A stretch of 41,697 bases of DNA, taken from assembly GCA_030731845.1 (NCBI GenBank), contig JANQTF010000147.1, forward strand, positions 1-41,697, in the 5' to 3' direction. Of this stretch, positions 15,606 through 24,684 are shown piece after piece; position 1 is the first letter of the stretch, and each line of letters starts with the position of its first letter. Source of the DNA: Bacteroidia bacterium. Lineage in GTDB: Bacteria; Bacteroidota; Bacteroidia; J057. Both the position numbers and the translations under genes were made by a program. The notes below the pieces were generated by a model, which saw only the letters and a list, made by a program, of their open reading frames with translations, ran no database searches and was not told where the DNA came from.

Positions 15606-15887
15606 CTAAGCCGATGGAATGTGAGTATGGGTAGTATGCCAATCTAAAATGCTCCGTTTGATCCTTGTTTTCATCTCGGAGCTAAATTCATGGCCATAAT
15701 ATCGCTCGAAAACTGCACAGGCCAAATCTCCTTTGCTCATGCCTGGATTAGTACTGAGAAGTTGACGTTCAATCATGTCTCTGATAGAGTTTATCTGTTC
15801 CATCCCAGCTTTCGCTCTTTGAGCGGGGGACATTTCCATTGCATACTTCACTTGTAGCTTCCAGGCCTGGTCTGTCACGTCATTCAT
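15606..15887 (-). CDS. Small helical protein paired with the nucleotidyltransferase
   Basis: This 93-residue protein is not firmly recognised. It is predicted helical and polar, with a central SPAQRAKAGMEQINSIRDM segment and a C-terminal RYYGHEF...RIKRSILDWH segment. The general pattern resembles small proteins encoded beside AbiEii/MNT-like nucleotidyltransferases. Its ATG overlaps the end of the nucleotidyltransferase gene by 8 bp and it ends 24 bp before sbcC, so the three genes can share a transcript. It could be an antitoxin, a substrate-binding partner or an adaptor. The AT-rich base use matches its partner and not sbcC or sbcD. Confidence 0.65.
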   Translation of the reverse strand: MNDVTDQAWKLQVKYAMEMSPAQRAKAGMEQINSIRDMIERQLLSTNPGMSKGDLACAVFERYYGHEFSSEMKTRIKRSILDWHTTHTHIPSA

Positions 15888-16413
15888 GATCAAAAAGATT
15901 ATAGGTGTTGAGTCTAAGATTCTCTTTCCATTCGTTAAGGTACTTATATTCAATGGAGCCACTCGCCAACAAATGACGGATATCCTCCATTTGTTTATCG
16001 CTTTGAAGATCTTGGATCCAAAGCAATTTTGAAAGTATTAGGTCCTCTTTCGTTACTACCCAGATCGGAAATCCATATTCTTCATTTCTTACTCTTCTTC
16101 CAAACTCTACTAAGCGGTAAGCTCCATTTTTCATCACAATGCAGTCTATTCTCAAGGCGGTTGACTTATGAATCAGATTGAATATTCCTCTGCGTTTGAT
16201 TTCCTGCCTGATTCCAATATCATCTACAAAATACTCTGAGTCGAAACCGGAAATGAAGGGCTCAATATTTTCATCTGTAAAATGAATAATCACATCAATA
16301 TCCCTTGTCATCCGGGGAACCGTATATAGATTAAGTGCCAAGCTTCCAGAAAGCATGTATTCAATCCCTATCGATTCCAATTTTTCACATAATGCCTGAA
16401 GTACAGTTAACAT
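15880..16413 (-). CDS. MNT/AbiEii-like nucleotidyltransferase
   Basis: This 177-residue protein has the nucleotidyltransferase core: G23-S24 (LSGSLALNLY), the acidic pair D38-x-D40 (TRDIDVIIHF) and a third acidic residue D90 (LRIDCIV). It is followed by a helical part with KEDLILSKLLW and DIRHLL, typical of AbiEii/DUF6036-like minimal nucleotidyltransferases. Members transfer NMPs to tRNA or protein, and several act as toxins or antitoxins. It starts at ATG 16413, 19 bp after the sbcD stop, and overlaps the small downstream gene by 8 bp. Sampled lines are about 37-42% GC, well below sbcC and sbcD, pointing to a later insertion into the sbcDC operon. Confidence 0.78.
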   Translation of the reverse strand: MLTVLQALCEKLESIGIEYMLSGSLALNLYTVPRMTRDIDVIIHFTDENIEPFISGFDSEYFVDDIGIRQEIKRRGIFNLIHKSTALRIDCIVMKNGAYRLVEFGRRVRNEEYGFPIWVVTKEDLILSKLLWIQDLQSDKQMEDIRHLLASGSIEYKYLNEWKENLRLNTYNLFDHE

Positions 16414-16432
16414 TTTTTCTATTTATAATGTA

Positions 16433-17656
16433 TTAATCCTGTTCCTCACTCAGCACCTCCTGAAAAAGCGCCAGCAATTCCTCATTCGGTTGCTGTCCTT
16501 TTTTGTGAAGGAAATAATCCTTGAATAATTCCTCCGTGCTTCGGCTCAGGTCGATTTGCTTACCGGAGGTGAATTTGAGCAATTCCGGGTTGGTGAATTC
16601 CGGCACCACGCGCAAAATGCCAGCATGTGCCCCGGCGAGGCGCTTGCGATCTTCTGCCGTGAGGTGTGTGTCGGTGGCGATGTGCAGCTCCACGAGGGTG
16701 TTGGGATGCTCGCCGAGCCAACTCACCGCTTCATCTATCGACTCGAAGCGCTTGGAGAGCGCCTGCTTGCCTGAGCTGAGCAAAACCGCGCTCACCTCCG
16801 CAGGTTGCCCCGGTTCGCAAGTTGCGATCAGCACTGCTTTCTCCTTTTGACGGTCAGAAATGCTATACACGAGCGGGCTCGAACTGTAGGCCACAGGGTA
16901 GGGGCTTTGCTGGAGAACATAATGGGAATGAATATGGCCGAGCGCGGCGTAGCTCAATCCCTTCGGAAAATCCTTCACAAAAATCTCCTGTGCGCCCCCA
17001 AGGGTGAGCACCGAGCGCTCTTCTTCGTCCTCCTCCGGCATATCTGCTTGTTGGTTGGTGACGAATAAGTGGGTCATGAGCACATTCACCCCGGCATCGT
17101 CGCAATAGGCATCAGCCACCTCTTTCCAGTGGGCGGCAAGCAAGCTGCGCAGCTCCACCTCGCGGTCTTCGGCTCCCAGATATTCTCTCAGGCGAAGCTC
17201 GTTGGCATAGGGCGTGAGCAGAAGCCGAAGGGGATGATTCTGCCCGGGAATGACCAACTCCACAAATCCCGGCGCACTGCGCGTGATTTCCAGCCCCGAT
17301 TCCAGCTTGAACGGGCGAATCTCGCCACGTGGATAGCCCATGAGCAAAATGCCGCATTCGCGCGCGAGCGGGTCGGGTGCTTGTATGCGGTCCGGCGAGT
17401 CGTGGTTGCCAGCAATTCCGATCACCGGGCGCTTGCCGCCATTGGTGAGGCGCTTCAGGGTCTGATAAAAAAGGTCGAGCGCCTCGATCGGCGGATTGGG
17501 ATGGTCGAACAAATCGCCCGCGATGAGCACCACATCCACTGATTCGCGATCTGCGATTTCGCAGATTTCATTCAATACCTCCCGCTGCTCTTCCAGCCGC
17601 GAGAACTGCTCCAGGCGCTTGCCCAGGTGCCAGTCGGCAGTGTGCAGAATCTTCAT
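16433..17656 (-). CDS. sbcD: Exonuclease SbcCD nuclease subunit SbcD
   Basis: SbcD is the Mre11-like metallophosphoesterase nuclease of SbcCD. The 407-residue protein shows the phosphoesterase motifs MKILHTADWHLGKRL (D7, H9), VLIAGDLFDHP, GIAGNHDSP, and the later ALGHIHSHY histidines, so both metal sites appear complete. A capping domain fills the last 130 residues. The ATG at 17656 gives the standard N terminus. It is first in a minus-strand run sbcD, nucleotidyltransferase, small protein, sbcC, ywbE. In most bacteria sbcC follows sbcD directly. Confidence 0.97.
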   Translation of the reverse strand: MKILHTADWHLGKRLEQFSRLEEQREVLNEICEIADRESVDVVLIAGDLFDHPNPPIEALDLFYQTLKRLTNGGKRPVIGIAGNHDSPDRIQAPDPLARECGILLMGYPRGEIRPFKLESGLEITRSAPGFVELVIPGQNHPLRLLLTPYANELRLREYLGAEDREVELRSLLAAHWKEVADAYCDDAGVNVLMTHLFVTNQQADMPEEDEEERSVLTLGGAQEIFVKDFPKGLSYAALGHIHSHYVLQQSPYPVAYSSSPLVYSISDRQKEKAVLIATCEPGQPAEVSAVLLSSGKQALSKRFESIDEAVSWLGEHPNTLVELHIATDTHLTAEDRKRLAGAHAGILRVVPEFTNPELLKFTSGKQIDLSRSTEELFKDYFLHKKGQQPNEELLALFQEVLSEEQD

Positions 17657-17747
17657 CCCGGAAGTTAGGGAGAATGACGGAGTTCCTGAACCCCTTGACC
17701 GGGAGTTTTCTTATTTTCTTGCCACATGAATGGAAAATGCGGGGATC

Positions 17748-19910
17748 TCAATCGTAAAAAGTCCAATTGATTCCCAGCACATAGCTTCGCTCCATCATTG
17801 GGTAGAATGGCGTGGAGTAGTAGCCATTGTAGAGGAGATTCTCATTGAGGTAGAAGTAGCGGAAGTAAAGGAATACCCCGTGAATATTGAGCTGAAAAAA
17901 TGCATCACCGGTAGCGAATGGCAGCACATTGTAATTTGTTGGAAAAAACTCTCCGCTGATGGGTTCCAGTGTTTGCCCGGCATAGCCTGTCCACCAATTC
18001 ATGCCCAGCCCGAGGCGAAACTCTCGTGCAATCTTGAGATCGCGATGATCAAAATAAATGCTCGACCTGCCGCGTAGCTCTGGCACTGATCGCAAATAGA
18101 GATCGATGGTTTCATCCGTAGAGCTAGTGAGCCGGGGCATGTATTGCAGGTTGTTTTCGAAGTGAAAATGGCGAAGAAACCGCAGGCGCACATTGGCATC
18201 GAGGCCCAGCCTCGTGATGGCTTCTGCTCCTTGAGTCACCTGAAAATCGCTGGTATAGAGAATGGGATTCTGTCTGTTGCTCCAGAAGGCACCCACCGAA
18301 GCCATGTTGGGCAAGAGGGTATCTGCCCCTCTGATCACTACCTCGGGCCGCCAACTCAGCGCAGCACGAAGGTGGAGCACCTGCTCATTGCCGAGGCTGT
18401 CGTTGGGCAGGTAGGCATTGCCGGTGCCGCCCATCATTCTCGCCTGAAACAGGGAGGGGTTGAGGTTGCCAGCCATGGCGTGGGCCGTGAAGGCAATCGG
18501 TCCGGAGAGTTCACCGGCGTTGGCGAGGGAGTCTTTGCGGGCAAAGGGCGCAATGGCAAGCTCTGCATTCAATTTTTGCTCGGTACTAAACTGATCCGAC
18601 ACCCGCTGCCGGATGTCACCGGCGAGATAGCCGCCCGGAAAACTCAGGCGGATGCCGCCAAACTGCTCGGTGATGTTTTGGTTGAGGGAAAAGTCTTCCC
18701 GACTCACGGCGATGCGCTGATAGTTGAGGCCGGCAGAAGCATTGGCCTGCCATCCCGAGGCAAGCAGCCACGAGTAGCTGATGGCGCCCATCACATCGAG
18801 CCTCCGCACCGAGAAGCTGTCTTCAATGGCGTTGGTCCTGTCTGCGAGGGTAGGAAACTGGGGCACAAGGTTGGTCTTGCGGCGCGTGGTGTCGATGCCG
18901 CTATCAAAGAATCTACGGCTCTGCCAGTCGTATTGAATACGGTTGCGTAGGCTGATCTTATGCTTTTTTTCCGTGGAATCAGATTCTCCGATGAGGTGAT
19001 AATACTGATCGAGGTAGGCGGTCGTGGTTTTGCGAAAGAGCTGCGCGTCGGTATATGGAGAAGTATTTTCTTTGAAAAAAGTCTGGTTGTAAGTCGCGAT
19101 ATTTTCCTGAATCAGGCCATCTGCCACAGGGTAGAGGTCTGGATTCTGGGCACGGCTCACGCCGCCATTGAGCTGATCATTGTGGCGGTTGAAGGTGATG
19201 TTGGTAAAGGCGTGGTATTTACTTTTTCTCGTTTGGTAATGAGAACTGAGAAATGCCTGGGTGTGATCGGTCACAAAGTTTCGGTAAGCTCCCTCTGATT
19301 GTGGGCGCCGCAGGTAGCCCGCTACGTTGAGGCTTGGCCCAAAACTGCGGGAGAGGGTGACATCCACCACTTGCAGCTTGCGCTGTCCCTGGGTGAAGAT
19401 GATGTCGATGTAGGGCGTTTTGGTATCAAAATAGCGGACCTGATTGTCGGCATCGAGGAGGTATCGATCATATCGGTTGAAGACGGGGTCGCGCCAGAGG
19501 CCCAGGTCGTAAAAGGATTCCTCCAGCCCGAATAGATAGGCCTGATAAGGTTTTCCAATTTGCCCGAGACTTCTCACAAACCCAGGAATATTCTCGATCG
19601 GATCGAAGTAAATACTTCTTTCGAGGGTATTGCCTACGGGAGTCAGCTCATGACGATGAGCAAAGAGGGCTTCTTTGTCGATCGCCTTAATGTTGGGTTT
19701 GATATTGAAGGAAAGATTGGCAGAATCGGTGCCGAGTGAATCAAGGCTAAAGTCACTGGGGCTCCCGTACAAGTCTCCGGCATCACTTGGTGGCCCTGTG
19801 GGGCTGCCTGGTCTGGTGGTGGGAAACTGAGCATGAGCCTGCTGGCCCGCAAAGAGCAGGAGCATCAGGGCAAGTCCCTGTATGAGCATCAGGATCGTTT
19901 TCACATTCAT
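17748..19910 (-). CDS. Putative porin (Porin_10 family) outer-membrane barrel
   Basis: This 720-residue outer-membrane protein has a signal peptide (about 1-27, ending AHAQ), a periplasmic linker rich in S/P/D, and a long beta-barrel with alternating aromatic strands. The family segment NRYDRYLLDADNQVRYF followed by DIIFTQGQRKLQ near 140-180 fits the Bacteroidota putative-porin family. The substrate is unknown. I start at ATG 19910, which gives a clean signal peptide; nine extra codons upstream would spoil it. It lies downstream of purine nucleoside phosphorylase on the same strand (43-bp gap), an association I recall from other Bacteroidota, so nucleoside uptake is a reasonable but unproven guess. 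Confidence 0.85.
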   Translation of the reverse strand: MNVKTILMLIQGLALMLLLFAGQQAHAQFPTTRPGSPTGPPSDAGDLYGSPSDFSLDSLGTDSANLSFNIKPNIKAIDKEALFAHRHELTPVGNTLERSIYFDPIENIPGFVRSLGQIGKPYQAYLFGLEESFYDLGLWRDPVFNRYDRYLLDADNQVRYFDTKTPYIDIIFTQGQRKLQVVDVTLSRSFGPSLNVAGYLRRPQSEGAYRNFVTDHTQAFLSSHYQTRKSKYHAFTNITFNRHNDQLNGGVSRAQNPDLYPVADGLIQENIATYNQTFFKENTSPYTDAQLFRKTTTAYLDQYYHLIGESDSTEKKHKISLRNRIQYDWQSRRFFDSGIDTTRRKTNLVPQFPTLADRTNAIEDSFSVRRLDVMGAISYSWLLASGWQANASAGLNYQRIAVSREDFSLNQNITEQFGGIRLSFPGGYLAGDIRQRVSDQFSTEQKLNAELAIAPFARKDSLANAGELSGPIAFTAHAMAGNLNPSLFQARMMGGTGNAYLPNDSLGNEQVLHLRAALSWRPEVVIRGADTLLPNMASVGAFWSNRQNPILYTSDFQVTQGAEAITRLGLDANVRLRFLRHFHFENNLQYMPRLTSSTDETIDLYLRSVPELRGRSSIYFDHRDLKIAREFRLGLGMNWWTGYAGQTLEPISGEFFPTNYNVLPFATGDAFFQLNIHGVFLYFRYFYLNENLLYNGYYSTPFYPMMERSYVLGINWTFYD

Positions 19911-19953
19911 CTTGCCACAAGGTGTCATTGCGGGCAAAGATCGTTGGTTCTGT

Positions 19954-20766
19954 TTACAAAAACGGTATCAACTCAGAAACAATGTGGCTAATGCGCGGCT
20001 CGGCTTCATTTGCCACCTCAATCACATCATCGAGAGAGACGGGATGCAGGTTGTCGGGATCGCCCACGTCGGTGACGACAGAGATGGCAAAGACCCTGAG
20101 GTTCATGTGTCTGGCCACGAGCACCTCAGGCACGGTGGACATTCCTACGATGTCGCCGCCGATTCGCTCGAGGTATCGGTATTCGGCGCGGGTTTCGAGG
20201 TTTGGCCCTGTGACGCCCACATAAACCCCTTTGTGAATACGGATGTTGGCCTCTTTAGCGATTTCGAGGGCTTTGTCGATGAGGGTGGGATCGTATGGGC
20301 GACTCATGTCGGGAAAGCGAGGCCCAAATTTAGACTCATTGGGCCCAATGAGTGGATTTGTGCCTTGGAGGTTGATGTGATCGTCGATCACCACGAGGTC
20401 GCCATTTTTATAGCTCAAATTGAGGCCTCCGGAAGCGTTGGACACAATGAGGGTATGAATGCCAAGCATCTTCATCACGCGCACAGGGAAGGTGATCTCC
20501 TGCATGGAGTAGCCTTCGTAGTAGTGAAAACGCCCCTGCATGGCTACCACTTTTTTGCCACCAAATGTGCCAAATATGAGCCTGCCAAAATGACTTTCTA
20601 CCGTGGAGATAGGAAAGTGAGGAATGAAATTATAGGCAAGGGTTTTATCGGCTTGTATGTTTTCACCCAAGCGGCCAAGACCGGTGCCGAGAATGATCCC
20701 GATTTCGGGTGTTTCCTGATAATGTTTGCGGATGTAGCTTAATGCATCCTGAACTGCTTCGAGCAT
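19954..20766 (-). CDS. punA: Purine nucleoside phosphorylase (trimeric type)
   Basis: This enzyme splits purine nucleosides with phosphate to the base and ribose 1-phosphate, for salvage. The 270-residue length is normal for the trimeric family, with the phosphate loop ILGTGLG (25-31), the GRFHYYEGYS segment, SNASGGLN, and VTGPNLETRAEYRYLE. The base-specificity position that is Asn243 in human enzyme (TNKV) is Asp233 here (VVTDVGD), which may widen use to 6-aminopurines. It starts at ATG 20766 and precedes the porin gene in the same direction. Confidence 0.93.
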   Translation of the reverse strand: MLEAVQDALSYIRKHYQETPEIGIILGTGLGRLGENIQADKTLAYNFIPHFPISTVESHFGRLIFGTFGGKKVVAMQGRFHYYEGYSMQEITFPVRVMKMLGIHTLIVSNASGGLNLSYKNGDLVVIDDHINLQGTNPLIGPNESKFGPRFPDMSRPYDPTLIDKALEIAKEANIRIHKGVYVGVTGPNLETRAEYRYLERIGGDIVGMSTVPEVLVARHMNLRVFAISVVTDVGDPDNLHPVSLDDVIEVANEAEPRISHIVSELIPFL

Positions 20767-20967
20767 AAATGAGCGATTGTGGTCAAAAGAAAGCCTGAGA
20801 ATGGAGCCATTCGGACTATTTCCTAATTAAAGAATCGGGAAAATACAGGATTTCCTTCAATAGAATAGTACAGAATTCGGGGAAAGGCTGGGTAAGGCAA
20901 CTTTTTTCCTTAATTTTCGGATCTTCTGAGGCTATGCTTCATCTCTCTTGATTACGACTTAAGGCAC

Positions 20968-21666
20968 ATGAAGGTCTGGATATTGGGGCTTGCCATGGCC
21001 ATGGTGCTGCTCTCATCGGCTTGCGACTCCACCACAAAGGAGGAAAAACAAGCCCAAGAGCAAGCCATGGCCATTGACAATCAGCGGAAATCCGCACAGC
21101 TGTATGCATGGAAGGTGTATGCAGAAGATATGTATTATCGTCGCCGGGAGCCTCGAAGCACCTTCGCCCCCGTATCTGCGCGGGACCCCAAGCCTGCGCT
21201 TCCTCCCGAACCATTTTTGTCTGGTATGCCCGAGCAATCTGGCACGCCTGTCGAGGAAATAGGAGATAAGCCTGCCTTTCCCGTAGGAACCTTTATCAAG
21301 AAAGGGGAAATCCTTCAGACACCGACTGCACGCCTCTTCATGTTTCCCAAGGGATCACAGATCATTCCGCCTGATCAGTATGGGCTTTTGCAGGAAATCG
21401 CTACAGTGCTACATCGCAATACAGACGTTTTCAAAATATCTGTCGTAGGCTATGCCTCCGAAGAGGAAGTAAATGATAAAGAGTTGCTCACAGATCAGTG
21501 GACGCTGAGTAGCTCACGTGCCACTACGGTCGTAAAAGAACTTATTCGTTTGGGTATTTCTCCGCATCATCTTGAAGCGATCGGAAGAGGGTCATTTACC
21601 ATGGATTCGGATACTGGACGTAGAAGCATCGACATATTTTTAACCCCGATTGACCTGCGACCATAA
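20968..21666 (+). CDS. OmpA-family lipoprotein
   Basis: This 232-residue lipoprotein has signal residues 1-18 and lipobox SSAC with Cys19. A charged, proline-rich linker (about 20-105) leads to a C-terminal OmpA/MotB-like peptidoglycan-binding domain (about 115-228). The domain shows LFMFPKGSQIIPP, ISVVGYASEEEVND, SSSRATTVVKELIRLGI and IGRGS in the expected order. It probably tethers the outer membrane to peptidoglycan. It diverges from the purine nucleoside phosphorylase gene. A hairpin at 21706-21722 separates it from the exporter gene downstream. Confidence 0.82.
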   Translation: MKVWILGLAMAMVLLSSACDSTTKEEKQAQEQAMAIDNQRKSAQLYAWKVYAEDMYYRRREPRSTFAPVSARDPKPALPPEPFLSGMPEQSGTPVEEIGDKPAFPVGTFIKKGEILQTPTARLFMFPKGSQIIPPDQYGLLQEIATVLHRNTDVFKISVVGYASEEEVNDKELLTDQWTLSSSRATTVVKELIRLGISPHHLEAIGRGSFTMDSDTGRRSIDIFLTPIDLRP

Positions 21667-21705
21667 CATCCTCACTGGGGATGTGTTAATTCTCCCTTCA
21701 AACTC

Positions 21706-21722
21706 TCCCTTTCGCGAAGGGA
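21706..21722 (+). terminator. Hairpin after the OmpA-like gene
   Basis: TCCCTT and AAGGGA pair around TCGCG and are followed by AATTTT. It is a short stem, so this is a modest terminator call, but it falls exactly between the OmpA-like stop and the exporter promoter box. Confidence 0.45.
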
Positions 21723-21730
21723 AATTTTAC

Positions 21731-21738
21731 TAGCTTTG
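21731..21738 (+). promoter_or_regulatory. Bacteroidota -7 promoter box (TAGCTTTG) of the RND exporter
   Basis: TAGCTTTG matches TAnnTTTG exactly and ends only six bases before the ATG at 21745. Transcription starting at the usual distance would give an mRNA with almost no leader. Confidence 0.5.
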
Positions 21739-21744
21739 CGGCCT

Positions 21745-24099
21745 ATGAATCCCTCCTGGCAACGAATTGCGACCTTTATCCTCCGAAAGCGAATTACGCT
21801 TTTGGTCATACTGGGCGTAATTACTGTGTTTATGTGGACGGTAAGAGGGACCGAAATGGTGCAAGAGATCACCAAGGTAATCCTCAGCGAAGAAGACGAA
21901 CTCGCAGCCTACACAAAGTTTCGTAGCACCTTCGGCGACGATGGTAATGTGATGGTCATCGCCATTCAGGGCGATATTTTTGACTACGACCTCTTCACCG
22001 GGATCTATGATCTTTGCTTTGAAATCGACTCGGCTTATGGCGTAACGGGGGTCGTAGCCCTTCCTCGTTTGTTTGATATTGTTCGCAACGATTCCACCGA
22101 AAGCTTTGACCTTAAGCCGCTCACCCCTACGAGGCCAAGCACACAGGCCGAAGTAGATAGCATTCATAAACGTGTAGATGAGCTCGTGTTTTACCACGGC
22201 TTGCTCTACAATGACAGCACGCAAACCACCCTCATTGCCGTCTCGGTAGATGACTCCCTGCTCAATACGGAGAAGAAAACAACCCTCGTGCGCGCCATCA
22301 GGGCGCCGGTAGAGCGATTTGCCACTGAACACAACATCGATGCAAAGTTTACCGGAATGCCTGTCATTCGGGTATATGGCCACGAAAAAGTAAAAGATGA
22401 GCTCTACATGTTCCTCTTGCTTGCCATGAGCATTACAGCCATTACCCTGGCCCTCTTTTTCCGGTCCATTTACACCGTCATCTTTCCCCTCATGGTGGTT
22501 GGTGCGGTGATCATTTTTTCTTTGGGGCTCATCGGCCTCTTCGGCTTTCTCATTAGCCTGATCACAGGCATCATTCCGGCATTGGTTACGGTGATCACGA
22601 TTCCCAACTGCGTGTATCTGATCACCAAATACCACATCGAATTTCGCCGCACGGGCAATAAGATGAAGGCACTCATCATGGTGATCGAAAAGATCGGCGT
22701 GGTGACAGTCATGACCAATGCCACCACCGCTGTGGGCCTCGGGGTGCTGGCCTTTACAGATATTGCTCCCCTTCGGGAATTTGGAATCGTTGCCGGACTC
22801 AGTGTAGTTGCGGCATTTTTCATTTCGCTGTTGTTTATCCCGATTGTATTTAGCTTCCTACCGCCTCCTACCTCTTCCCAGACCAAGCACCTCGATCGCC
22901 GCTCTTTGTCTTTTGTGATCAATGCTTTGGATCATGTGGTAAAGCAGCACAGTTGGGTCATCTTTGTTTCTGCGTTGGTGCTGACTTTGGTGTCTGCCTA
23001 TGGCATGTCACTGGTTAAGCCTGTGTCATACATGGTGGATGATGTGCCGCAAGACAGCGAGCTCATGCAGGATCTGCGCTTTGTAGAAGCGCAGTTCAAT
23101 GGCGCACTGCCATTTGAAATCATGATTGATACCAAAACGCGCAACGGCGTTCTCAATCGTCGTACCCTTGCCAAGATCGAGCAACTGCAAGACAGCCTCA
23201 ATACTTACTCCGATATTTCCCGGAGCCTCTCCATTGTAGATCTTGCCAAGTTTTTTAACCAGTCATTCTTTGGTGGTAGTCCTCTTTTCTATGAATTGCC
23301 CGGAAGGAATGAGACGCCCATGATTCGCTCATATCTTGCTGGCACCAATCTTCTGGGCTCCTCCGCCGTGTCCAAAAATGTGGTTGATACCAGCCTCAGC
23401 ATCACCCGCGTGTCTGCCTCTGTGCGAGACATTGGCTCGCTCAAGATGCAAGAGCTCGTAGATTCTGTGCGCAAAGATGTGGCAGATATTTTCGAAGCCG
23501 ATAAATACGAAACCGCCGTCACAGGAACGACACAGGTATTTATTCAAGCCAATAAAGCCCTGATCAAGAACCTGCTGTGGAGCTTGGCCATCGCCTTTGT
23601 CGTGATTGCCTTCATCATGGGCTTGCTCTTTAGGTCGGTGAAAATGGTGATCATCAGCCTGATCCCCAATACCTTGCCGCTCCTCATGGTCGCAGGCATC
23701 ATGGGGTACTTTGGCATCGCCCTCAAGCCCTCCACTGCGTTGGTGTTTGGCGTTGCCTTTGGCATCGCAGTAGATGATTCTATCCACTTCCTGGCGCGCT
23801 ACCGCCTCGCCCGCAGGCTCGGAGATTCGGTGAGCGATGCCATCACCAATTCCTTCTCCGACACTGGCGTGTCCATGATCTACACGTCCATCATCCTGTT
23901 TTTTGGCTTTGTCTGCTTCCTCGCATCCGAATTTGGTGGAACACAGGCCCTCGGCCTTCTCACCTCTCTCACCTTGCTGATCGCCATGTTCAGCAACCTG
24001 CTATTCCTCCCTGCTTTGCTTTACACCTTCGACAAAGAAGTGCCACCACCTTCCCTTCTTGATGAAGAAAGCGAAGAAGAAACCATCTATCGATTGTAA
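21745..24099 (+). CDS. RND/MMPL-superfamily exporter
   Basis: This 784-residue membrane protein has two repeats of one helix, a large periplasmic loop and five or six helices (first loop about 40-215, helices 220-390; second loop about 425-600, helices 610-765). The TSIILFFGF and GVAFGIAVDDSIHFLARYR segments in the second half are typical of HAE3/MMPL-type RND proteins. Such proteins export lipids or hopanoids, or move outer-membrane components, by proton motive force. No membrane-fusion or outer-membrane partner is next to it. The ATG at 21745 follows a TAnnTTTG box; an in-frame TTG at 21736 lies inside that box and is less likely. The acidic C-terminal tail (EEESEEET type) is cytoplasmic. 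Confidence 0.88.
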   Translation: MNPSWQRIATFILRKRITLLVILGVITVFMWTVRGTEMVQEITKVILSEEDELAAYTKFRSTFGDDGNVMVIAIQGDIFDYDLFTGIYDLCFEIDSAYGVTGVVALPRLFDIVRNDSTESFDLKPLTPTRPSTQAEVDSIHKRVDELVFYHGLLYNDSTQTTLIAVSVDDSLLNTEKKTTLVRAIRAPVERFATEHNIDAKFTGMPVIRVYGHEKVKDELYMFLLLAMSITAITLALFFRSIYTVIFPLMVVGAVIIFSLGLIGLFGFLISLITGIIPALVTVITIPNCVYLITKYHIEFRRTGNKMKALIMVIEKIGVVTVMTNATTAVGLGVLAFTDIAPLREFGIVAGLSVVAAFFISLLFIPIVFSFLPPPTSSQTKHLDRRSLSFVINALDHVVKQHSWVIFVSALVLTLVSAYGMSLVKPVSYMVDDVPQDSELMQDLRFVEAQFNGALPFEIMIDTKTRNGVLNRRTLAKIEQLQDSLNTYSDISRSLSIVDLAKFFNQSFFGGSPLFYELPGRNETPMIRSYLAGTNLLGSSAVSKNVVDTSLSITRVSASVRDIGSLKMQELVDSVRKDVADIFEADKYETAVTGTTQVFIQANKALIKNLLWSLAIAFVVIAFIMGLLFRSVKMVIISLIPNTLPLLMVAGIMGYFGIALKPSTALVFGVAFGIAVDDSIHFLARYRLARRLGDSVSDAITNSFSDTGVSMIYTSIILFFGFVCFLASEFGGTQALGLLTSLTLLIAMFSNLLFLPALLYTFDKEVPPPSLLDEESEEETIYRL

Positions 24100-24174
24100 T
24101 TCTCTTTCCTTTTGACGAGAAATTCCCAAGATTGCTTCCTCATATTTTTTGCGATACGCCATTCATCTATTGCC

Positions 24175-24672
24175 ATGACAGAAGCCCATCTTCAGGGAGA
24201 AATCTTTCAGATTGATCAGAAAGGGGATGACATCATCCTCAATGGACAAGAGGTGTCACCAGAGATGCTTCAGAAGAATGAGCATATATGGCAGGTGATT
24301 CACCACGGTCGCTCTTATCAGGTGCTGATTCAAAAGATTGACCCCGAGAACAAAACCGTCACTATTTCTCTCCATGGCAAAACCACCGAGGTGAAGCTCA
24401 GAACGCGTATGGAGAAACTACTCACCGACCTGGGCATGGCCCAAAGTCTGCAAAAAAAGCTGGAAGTGCTCAAAGCACCTATGCCCGGACTGATCCATAA
24501 AATCCAGGTTGCGGTGGGCGATCATGTTGAAAAAGGGCAGGCAATCCTGGTTTTGGAGGCCATGAAGATGGAAAATATCATCAAAGCCCCCGGCGAAGGC
24601 ATCGTCAAGGAGGTGCTGGCCAAAGAAGGAGCCTCTGTAGAGAAAGGCTCCGTGCTCATTCGCTTTGAATAG
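24175..24672 (+). CDS. Biotin carboxyl carrier protein (acetyl/acyl-CoA carboxylase type)
   Basis: This 165-residue protein ends in a biotinyl/lipoyl domain (about 98-165) with the biotinylation motif E128-A-M-K131-M, so Lys131 should carry biotin; the MPGLIH and VEKGS segments are typical. The N-terminal part (about 1-95) is a beta-rich segment of the kind in Bacteroidota carrier subunits of acyl-CoA carboxylases. It starts at ATG 24175; frame further upstream is poor. No carboxylase or transcarboxylase subunit is adjacent, so the partner enzyme (acetyl-CoA, propionyl-CoA or pyruvate carboxylase) cannot be named. It follows the exporter gene after 75 bp and converges on the oxidase gene. Confidence 0.88.
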   Translation: MTEAHLQGEIFQIDQKGDDIILNGQEVSPEMLQKNEHIWQVIHHGRSYQVLIQKIDPENKTVTISLHGKTTEVKLRTRMEKLLTDLGMAQSLQKKLEVLKAPMPGLIHKIQVAVGDHVEKGQAILVLEAMKMENIIKAPGEGIVKEVLAKEGASVEKGSVLIRFE

Positions 24673-24684
24673 AGAAGACCAAAA

